Assembly (NCBI GenBank): GCA_947176325.1
Contig: CAMWQD010000101.1
Location: 1 to 5,202, forward strand
Length of the DNA: 5,202 bases
Source of the DNA: an uncultured Bacteroidales bacterium
GTDB lineage: Bacteria > Bacteroidota > Bacteroidia > Bacteroidales > P3
Reading direction: 5' to 3'
Made by a program: the position numbers and the translations under genes. A model generated the notes under the pieces. The model worked only from the letters and a program-made list of their open reading frames with translations, was not told the DNA's origin and did no database searches. Positions 1 to 5,202 of this stretch are shown here, piece after piece. Numbering within the stretch: position 1 is the first letter of the stretch; every line of letters starts with the position of its first letter.

Positions 1-576
1 GGTGTCGGCGGGCCAATAGAGGCGGTAGAGGTAGTATTTCCCCGCCCGCACATCCTCGTCCACATAGCCCATACCGCCCAGACAGGCCACGGCAAAGGAA
101 CGGTCGCAGGCCAAATTCGCCAAGACGAAACGCAAGGCTTCTTGTTCCATGCGCGCCTTGAGTGCCTGCCAATCGGAGGCGGAGGAGCCGCCGAAATCCA
201 GTTGCAGGTCGGGCGAATAGACCGCCTCGCCCAAAACGGCGGCATATTCATCGCTCCGCGCCATTTCCGAAAGCAAGGCGGTGTCTTGTTGCAGGAAAGG
301 CGTAATGGGTATGCGCTTGCACACGGGCGGAACATAGCGCGCCGCATCGAATTCGTAGCGTTCCAGAATCACGCCCCGTTCCATCATTCTTTTCCAATGG
401 GGGTATGTGGAGGCCGCCCAGCGCAAGGAAACCTTTTTGTTTTTGCAAAAACCCACCATATACAGGCTCTTCGCTGCCGAATCGGCAACCGTGGCCGAAT
501 CGGCCTCCGCCCCCATGCCGCAGGCGCACCACAGAAAGAGCGCGCTCATCATCACACTACACACTATCTTCTTCAT
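1..576 (-). CDS. Secreted fibronectin type III-like protein, N-terminal part only (runs off window)
   Basis: The frame is open from the ATG at 576-574 to base 1, giving 192 residues with no stop, so the C-terminus lies outside the window. It begins MKKIVCSVMMSALFLWCACG, a signal peptide with a plausible AEA/DS cleavage after residue 25. C17 and C19 lie in the hydrophobic part but do not form a good lipobox. Residues 49-74 (VSLRWAASTYPHW through GVILERY) resemble the opening strands of an FN3-like domain. Residues 136-163 are probably helical. GMGYVDEDVRAGKYYLYRLYW (split at 168-188) resembles the later FN3 strands with the usual Tyr-x-Tyr. This arrangement, an FN3 fold with a helical insert, matches my recollection of uncharacterised Bacteroidota FN3 proteins. 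The gene starts 12 bases after the upstream gene's stop and very likely shares its mRNA. The full protein is probably much longer. The export call is firm, the FN3 call moderate, and the function unknown. Confidence 0.85.
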   Translation of the reverse strand, partial: MKKIVCSVMMSALFLWCACGMGAEADSATVADSAAKSLYMVGFCKNKKVSLRWAASTYPHWKRMMERGVILERYEFDAARYVPPVCKRIPITPFLQQDTALLSEMARSDEYAAVLGEAVYSPDLQLDFGGSSASDWQALKARMEQEALRFVLANLACDRSFAVACLGGMGYVDEDVRAGKYYLYRLYWPADT

Positions 577-588
577 TTTTTCTCTTTT
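577..588 (-). promoter_or_regulatory. A/G-rich intergenic ribosome-binding region between the two genes
   Basis: The 12 bases between the TAA of the large gene (591-589) and the ATG of the next gene read AAAAGAGAAAAA on the minus strand. A weak GAG core sits 5 nt before the ATG inside an A-rich tract, a form of translation start common in Bacteroidota. There is no room for a terminator or separate promoter, which supports co-transcription and possibly translational coupling. Confidence 0.6.
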
Positions 589-3500
589 TTATTTGTTTTC
601 AAAATTCACTTTCACTTCGGATGTCACCGTGCCGTCGGGCAACACATAGCGCAACACCACGGGATAGCTGCCGTTGCGGATAGGCTTGAAATTCTTGCCC
701 AACCATGCGTAGTAGGGCGACTGCATCAGCAACGAACGATGCGCCACCGAACCCAAGATTGCGTTGAAGTCTTGTTTGTATTGCACGGGCAGGGCGTAGA
801 TCCACGGGAAAAATTCGGTGGAGCCTTCGCGGTAAATGGCCGACGGATAGACCGCCCACGTGGGAATCACGCTTTCCTTCCCCTCCCCTCTCTCGAACTG
901 CACCATGCCGTTGTAGGGATATTGCTCGTAGACCAAGGGGTAGATGTCTTGCGTGTAGTAGGGTTCCTCGCTCAAGTCGGCGCTTGCCTGCACCAAGGGC
1001 GCATAGCCGCTGTAAAGGGTGCCTTGCCGCTCGTTCTCGCAGAAGGATTCCCGCGCCTTCATATTGGCTTGCAGATAATGCACGTCGGGGTCGTTGACAT
1101 AGGCATAGCCCTCGGCGTTCATGTAGATGATAGGCGTGCGATAGGCCTTGTTGAGACTCACCGCCTCCATTTTGCTCTTGAAGTCTTTGAAAAGACCTGT
1201 CTTGAAGCGGTAGCAAAGCACGGTCTTGTCTTTGTCGGATTTGGTGGCCGAGGCGGTGAGGGTGACGGTTTCCTGCTCCAAAGCGCCGTCGTCGGAAGCA
1301 TAGACCGTGGCGTTCTGCAAGGCCGAGGTTTGCGCACCGGACGCTTGCGTGGACGCGCCCTTATATTCCATAACCAAGCGCAATTCGTATTCGGTGGAGG
1401 TTTTCAGGCCTTTGGGCATTGTCCACATCACCCGTCTTTGAGATTGGTTGTAGGTGAAGGGCACCGAAAGGGAGTCGGTGGCCGAAAGCAGCACCACACG
1501 CATACGGTAGTCGGGGTCGGAAAAGAGGTCGGCCATGCCGCGTTTGAGGTATACGAAACCTTTGTCGGTTTCTTCGGGCAGGTAGTGTTCCTGATTGCGG
1601 ACAGGATAGCAATACTGCACGTTGCTCCACGGAATGCTGTCGGGGGCGGAGCCGGTCTGAAAGGTGTAGAGACGGTTTTCGTTATAGTCCTTGCCGTTCT
1701 CGTCTTTAAGCGTTGACCACGACGAAGCGCCTTTCTTCTCGCTTGCGCCCACGGCAAGCTTGAAATCGAGGGTGGCGTTGGCGGGAAGCATATCGTGCGA
1801 AAGGAATTTCACCACGCGATTGTCTTGGTCGTATTCGAACTTTCCTTTCAGTTTGGTGCCTCCATACCAGAGCTCGTATTGGTCGAGGTTGATTTTCATG
1901 CGGCGTTCCTGCCGGTCGTATTCCTCCACGATTTCGGTTTCGACGGGGAAGTTGAAGGCCGCTTGCGGAACCGAGAAAACGTCTACGTTCTTGCTGCCTT
2001 TTTCGGGCAGGGTGGAGCTGATTACGTCCGCGCCGTCGGCAAAGCCCTGCTGCATCATGGTGCAGCTTTGGCCGAGGTTGAAATCGAGGTTGAACTTGCC
2101 GCGCACCAAGCCGTTGAGGAGGGAAACGTTCACGCCCAAAGAGCCCTCGAAAGAGGCGGGGTTGGGCAATCCCGCCCGCAGCAGCGCGCCCACCTCACCG
2201 CGCAGGACGGAGAAATTGCGCTTTTGTCCGAAAAGCTTGAGATAAAGCCCCACATCGGTCATCATATAGGTATAGGCCTGTCCCTGCGCGTACCAACCCT
2301 TGATGCCGGGCGCGCTGCCCGTTTCCTGACAGAGAGTGCCGGGATATTTCTTCATCATGATGTCGAAACCCACTTCGGCATCGAAAGCCGCATAGAAAAT
2401 GAGAATGGGTATCGTGCCTGTGGAAAGGTGGAAATTGGAGCCGAAAGCCACGCCCGCGCCCTCCCGCAGATCGTTCAAATCGGGACGGGGATAGGAGCTC
2501 TTGAGCAAGGCCTGCAATTTGGCGGACGGGCCGGGAAAGTCGGGAAGCTGGCTTCCCGTCATGAAATATGCGCCCACATTGGCCTGCAACGGGCCCACTT
2601 TCAGCTGCACGGCCAAAGGTTTGGCCGGTTCGCCCACTTTGATATACCAGTTGTCTTGTCCAAAGTGCATGCCCATCTGCCCCATGTGCCCCTTGCCTCC
2701 CGCACCCTTTATCACGCCCATATCCATATAGACATCGAAAAGTCCTGTAAAGGCACGGTTGGAGAAGTCCATGTCGAGCTTGACGTTGGCGGTGACGGAG
2801 GCGTCGGCGGAAGCGGCCTTGCGTTGGTCTTCGATAGAGGGCTGTATCTTGGCGGCGAGGTCGGTGATTTTTTGGTTGAAGTTTGCTATATTAATATTGT
2901 TCTCCGCCATGAGCTTGCCCACACCGGTGAGCGTGAGGCTCGATGCACCGCCGTTTCGGTTAAACAGCATCTCGAGCGTGAGTTCGGCATTGAAGACCTT
3001 TTCGTCTTGCAAGGCCAGCACCACGGCGGTTTTCAAGCCCAGCGACTTGGTGCTGTCGGGCACGTAGCAAAGACCCGTGCTGGTCTTCCCGATGCCGTCC
3101 GTATTTTCGCCGAAGTCGCCGGGCGTGGCCAGCGGCCCCGAGAAATGCTCCATGCGCATGTGCTTGTAGGCACCGCCGCCGATGGCGGCAATCTTGAAAC
3201 CCGGAAAGACGGGAATGCCCGCCGCCCCCAAACGCGCCAGCACATCGGCATACCAATAGCGGTAGGTGGCCATGCTGCCGAACATCATGTCGGCGCGAAG
3301 CCCCAAGCCGCCCAAGGGTTCTATCTTGAAATCGAGCATACCTTGAAAACCGTCGCCGTAGAGCTTACTCCCCTTGATGAACTTCACCCCACCTGCAAAA
3401 CTGAGGAAGGAATTGGTGAAATCAATCTTCACTTCGTTGATATCCACACCCTTGAAATTCCATTTCTGTTTGCCGTCCGTGCCTTCCTCCACAGCCGATT

Positions 3501-5049
3501 TCACGTCCATGGCCAAATCGCCGCCGAAAGAAGCGTCCGACTTGTCGCCTATATGCACCTGTGTCTTGAATCCCAAACTGATGTCGCTTTGTTTGGCGTG
3601 AATCTCGAGGTCGCGGATGGAAACGGGGAAATTCCCCACCTTCAGTTCATCGTCCCACTCTATTCTATTCACCTCGAAATAAGGCTCTTGATTGCGTATC
3701 TTCAAACCTTGGAATTCGAAGTTTCCGAAACCGAACTTATCGTTTTCGCCCGCCGTGGGATTGAGTTTCATCTTGCCCGAAAGATTGGCTTCTATCAAAA
3801 ACGGCTTGTCTTTCTCCTTCTTCATCTTGAGGTAGGAAGTGGCGTAAAGCTCCACCTCGCGCGCCTTGATGAAATCGAAAGAGGCCTTCTTATCCAACTT
3901 CAACTGCATGCTCCATGTGCCGTCGGCGGCGAATTTGGCGGTGTAGCCGTAGGAATTGGCCTTGCTGACGGGAATCTGCACGGAACCCTTCATACCGCCC
4001 TCCACAAGACGGTTACGCTCTACGGAAAACGAAAATTCCTTGACGCTGAAACCCCAGCCGCCCAAACTGCCTTCGTCGAGACGGAGCAGGTCGGTGGCGG
4101 CGAAAAGCCCCGTGCAGCCGTATTCGTCTATCCAAAATTTACGCGCCTCGACGGTGGGGCGTGCGCCGTCCACTTTCTTGATGTAGTCGGGAAAGCGCAG
4201 GCGTATGCCCTCCATATACAGGCCTTGCCAAAGCTCCGAAAAATCGGTGTTTCCCTTGTTTCCGCCCGAAAGCGTATAGGGTTCGAAGCCCGGCGCGTTG
4301 CGGGTCTGGCTGAAATCGAGCGTCACCTTTTCGGCGGCGAAACTCCAGTCGGGAATATCCTTGAGGCCGAATTCGGGAAGGGAAAGGCTCACCACAATAT
4401 CGTCGAGACTTTTGGCATTGCAGAAAAACGTGGTGCGCAAGGGCTCGTTGGTTCTCTCGCCGTGGTCGATAAACACGATATTTTCGTCGGTAACGCTCAG
4501 TTCCGCGCTTATCTGCAATTCCTGAAAACCCTTGCAGTTGACAATGGCATAGGTGGGCGGCAGACCGTCCGCGCTCTTGCTGTGGTCGCCGTTGTCGCTC
4601 CGCCCCAAGAAACGCAGGCAGAATCTATCGCCTTTGTCCTTAAAGACCACATCGCCCATAAGGGCGAGTTTCACATCGCCGATATAGCCGCCTTTGTTGC
4701 TGATGAGCACTTTGTCGGCACCGAAAAACAATTCGCGTTTGCCGCCCTGCCAATCGGGGCCCGAGATGCGCAGATAAACGGCCAGCTCGGTGTAGTCGGC
4801 GCCGAAGACGGCATCGGTAAAGAGCAAGTCGTAGTTGGTGTTGCCGATGGTGTTGCGCATCCCCACGGGAAGTTTCTGCAATTCGCCGGGGGTGACCAAA
4901 TCGGTGCGTCCGAGATATTCCTCGAATTTGTCGTACCACGCCTTGATGCTGTCTTGCGGCTGTGCGGAATCGGTCTCGGCGCACACGGCCTCCGTGAGAC
5001 CTGTCCACAGAAACAGACAGCATAAGGATAGAAATAAAAACCTTTTCAT
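589..5049 (-). CDS. Very large secreted beta-rich protein with C-terminal Ig-like segments, function unknown (1486 aa)
   Basis: I recognise no characterised function. Residues 1-24 form a signal peptide: basic MKR, a hydrophobic core, and an AVCA/ET site for signal peptidase I. The mature protein should therefore be periplasmic, outer-membrane or extracellular. Residues 30 to about 1000 are mainly alternating hydrophobic/polar beta strands with degenerate units such as VTLDFSQ (242-248), VKIDFTN (540-546) and FNLDFNL (986-992). A Gly/aromatic stretch lies at 590-630 and a helical, coiled-coil-like segment at 716-748. A Met/Gly/His patch (776-795) is followed by WYIKVGEP (801-808). Residues 1024-1134 and 1135-1285 look like two Ig-like domains, ending YTFQTG and YRFKTG. 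The tail to 1486 is unassigned. From memory, the segments near 801-840 and 1130-1175 recur in uncharacterised Bacteroidota proteins. The ATG at 5049 fits because it directly precedes the signal peptide and follows a promoter. No transmembrane helix, catalytic motif or clear T9SS sorting domain is visible. Confidence 0.93.
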   Translation of the reverse strand: MKRFLFLSLCCLFLWTGLTEAVCAETDSAQPQDSIKAWYDKFEEYLGRTDLVTPGELQKLPVGMRNTIGNTNYDLLFTDAVFGADYTELAVYLRISGPDWQGGKRELFFGADKVLISNKGGYIGDVKLALMGDVVFKDKGDRFCLRFLGRSDNGDHSKSADGLPPTYAIVNCKGFQELQISAELSVTDENIVFIDHGERTNEPLRTTFFCNAKSLDDIVVSLSLPEFGLKDIPDWSFAAEKVTLDFSQTRNAPGFEPYTLSGGNKGNTDFSELWQGLYMEGIRLRFPDYIKKVDGARPTVEARKFWIDEYGCTGLFAATDLLRLDEGSLGGWGFSVKEFSFSVERNRLVEGGMKGSVQIPVSKANSYGYTAKFAADGTWSMQLKLDKKASFDFIKAREVELYATSYLKMKKEKDKPFLIEANLSGKMKLNPTAGENDKFGFGNFEFQGLKIRNQEPYFEVNRIEWDDELKVGNFPVSIRDLEIHAKQSDISLGFKTQVHIGDKSDASFGGDLAMDVKSAVEEGTDGKQKWNFKGVDINEVKIDFTNSFLSFAGGVKFIKGSKLYGDGFQGMLDFKIEPLGGLGLRADMMFGSMATYRYWYADVLARLGAAGIPVFPGFKIAAIGGGAYKHMRMEHFSGPLATPGDFGENTDGIGKTSTGLCYVPDSTKSLGLKTAVVLALQDEKVFNAELTLEMLFNRNGGASSLTLTGVGKLMAENNINIANFNQKITDLAAKIQPSIEDQRKAASADASVTANVKLDMDFSNRAFTGLFDVYMDMGVIKGAGGKGHMGQMGMHFGQDNWYIKVGEPAKPLAVQLKVGPLQANVGAYFMTGSQLPDFPGPSAKLQALLKSSYPRPDLNDLREGAGVAFGSNFHLSTGTIPILIFYAAFDAEVGFDIMMKKYPGTLCQETGSAPGIKGWYAQGQAYTYMMTDVGLYLKLFGQKRNFSVLRGEVGALLRAGLPNPASFEGSLGVNVSLLNGLVRGKFNLDFNLGQSCTMMQQGFADGADVISSTLPEKGSKNVDVFSVPQAAFNFPVETEIVEEYDRQERRMKINLDQYELWYGGTKLKGKFEYDQDNRVVKFLSHDMLPANATLDFKLAVGASEKKGASSWSTLKDENGKDYNENRLYTFQTGSAPDSIPWSNVQYCYPVRNQEHYLPEETDKGFVYLKRGMADLFSDPDYRMRVVLLSATDSLSVPFTYNQSQRRVMWTMPKGLKTSTEYELRLVMEYKGASTQASGAQTSALQNATVYASDDGALEQETVTLTASATKSDKDKTVLCYRFKTGLFKDFKSKMEAVSLNKAYRTPIIYMNAEGYAYVNDPDVHYLQANMKARESFCENERQGTLYSGYAPLVQASADLSEEPYYTQDIYPLVYEQYPYNGMVQFERGEGKESVIPTWAVYPSAIYREGSTEFFPWIYALPVQYKQDFNAILGSVAHRSLLMQSPYYAWLGKNFKPIRNGSYPVVLRYVLPDGTVTSEVKVNFENK

Positions 5050-5051
5050 AA

Positions 5052-5076
5052 GCCTGTGATTTCGTTAAACACAGGC
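5052..5076. repeat. 7-bp perfect inverted repeat over the predicted transcription start and leader
   Basis: GCCTGTG (5052-5058) and CACAGGC (5070-5076) are exact inverted copies separated by 11 bp. One arm overlaps the last base of the -7 box and the predicted start of transcription. The other ends 2 bases before the start codon. Because the promoter-side arm would be mostly outside the mRNA, a DNA operator for a dimeric regulator is likelier than an RNA hairpin. If transcription began further upstream, the hairpin would instead lie directly before the ATG. A 7-bp match can arise by chance. Confidence 0.5.
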
Positions 5077-5108
5077 AAAAGTAGAGGCGGGCCCGTGGGT
5101 CGGGCAAA
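5076..5108 (-). promoter_or_regulatory. Bacteroidota-type housekeeping promoter for the two-gene unit
   Basis: On the minus strand TACTTTTG (5083-5076) matches the Bacteroidota -7 consensus TAnnTTTG at every fixed position. TTTG (5108-5105) lies 21 bp upstream, within the spacing known for the -33 element. Transcription would start near G5072 or G5070, giving a leader of only about 21-23 nt before the ATG at 5049. The leader has no convincing Shine-Dalgarno sequence: the AGG ending 3 nt before the ATG is too close. That is normal for this phylum. The start point is inferred from box position, not observed. Confidence 0.75.
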
Positions 5109-5109
5109 G

Positions 5110-5140
5110 AAATTAAGTTAATGATTGTTAAAATTAAGTT
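5110..5140. repeat. 10-bp direct repeat, 21-bp period, just upstream of the -33 box
   Basis: AAATTAAGTT occurs at 5110-5119 and again at 5131-5140, a start-to-start distance of 21 bp, or about two helical turns. The nearer copy begins 2 bp beyond the TTTG -33 element. The surrounding 5110-5148 stretch is strongly AT-rich within a GC-rich window. It could be paired activator sites on one DNA face, an UP-like element contacted by RNA polymerase, or low-complexity AT sequence repeating by chance. Confidence 0.5.
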
Positions 5141-5202
5141 TTTTTAACATCCGTCCGCTGCAGAAGATATGCAGAGGGGGGCGGGGCTGTCCCGTTTTTA
5201 TC

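Noticed and set aside
518..576. Lipoprotein signal in the downstream gene (cysteines at residues 17 and 19)
   Set aside because: The residues before each cysteine (FLW and WCA) do not make a good lipobox, and an AEA signal peptidase I site follows at residue 25.
589..690. C-terminus of the large protein (NGSYPVVLRY, ending VKVNFENK) as a type IX secretion sorting domain
   Set aside because: The G-x-Y strand superficially resembles a type A sorting domain. The usual earlier motifs and the linker to a separate terminal domain are not visible, so T9SS export is not claimed.
142..1716. Plus-strand open frame of 524 codons spanning both minus-strand genes
   Set aside because: It crosses the gene junction in the same antisense register, and its composition is that of a shadow. 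The minus-strand reading has two signal peptides and a sensible ribosome-binding region.
1795..5025. Plus-strand open frame of 1076 codons opposite the large gene
   Set aside because: It is in exact register with the minus-strand gene, has no signal peptide or recognisable motif, is rich in His, Gly and Arg as expected of a shadow, and has no promoter. The minus-strand product has a signal peptide, a promoter and plausible domains.
5158..5174. CTGCA/TGCAG inverted repeat with a 7-base spacer
   Set aside because: There are only 5 pairing bases, no T-run, and no position relative to the promoter that suggests a role. Chance is the simplest explanation.
5182..5199. CGGG-CCCG hairpin followed by TTTTT, resembling a plus-strand terminator
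   Set aside because: The stem is only 4 bp (5 with a G-U pair), and no plus-strand gene precedes it. On the minus strand the T-run would be on the wrong side.

Overview
The window looks like a piece of a Bacteroidota chromosome, most likely order Bacteroidales. The grounds are an exact Bacteroidota-type -7 promoter box (TAnnTTTG) with a TTTG -33 element, A-rich translation starts without a strong Shine-Dalgarno sequence, and two large secreted proteins whose motifs resemble uncharacterised families I know only from that phylum. The coding DNA is clearly GC-rich (mid-50s percent by eye, not computed). The genus cannot be named from this sequence.

Layout: everything supported is on the minus strand and reads from right to left. 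Positions 5050-5202 are non-coding. They hold the promoter (5076-5108), a 7-bp inverted repeat straddling the predicted transcription start and leader (5052-5076), and a 10-bp direct repeat with a 21-bp period just upstream of the -33 box (5110-5140). A single gene then fills 5049-589: a 1486-residue exported protein, mostly beta-strand, with Ig-like segments near its C-terminus. Twelve A/G-rich bases later a second gene starts at 576 and runs off the left edge (192 codons present, no stop). It encodes another exported protein with a fibronectin-III-like beginning. There are no RNA genes, CRISPR arrays, insertion sequences or identifiable enzymes.

The short junction, shared strand and matching signal peptides point to one transcript making two envelope or secreted proteins. 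Both resemble, from memory only, a pair of uncharacterised Bacteroidota proteins: a very large beta-rich protein and an FN3-type protein. Their biological role is unknown to me. If there is an undescribed system here, it is this two-gene surface module plus whatever lies beyond position 1. The long plus-strand open frames opposite the big gene are best explained by codon choice, not by real genes.
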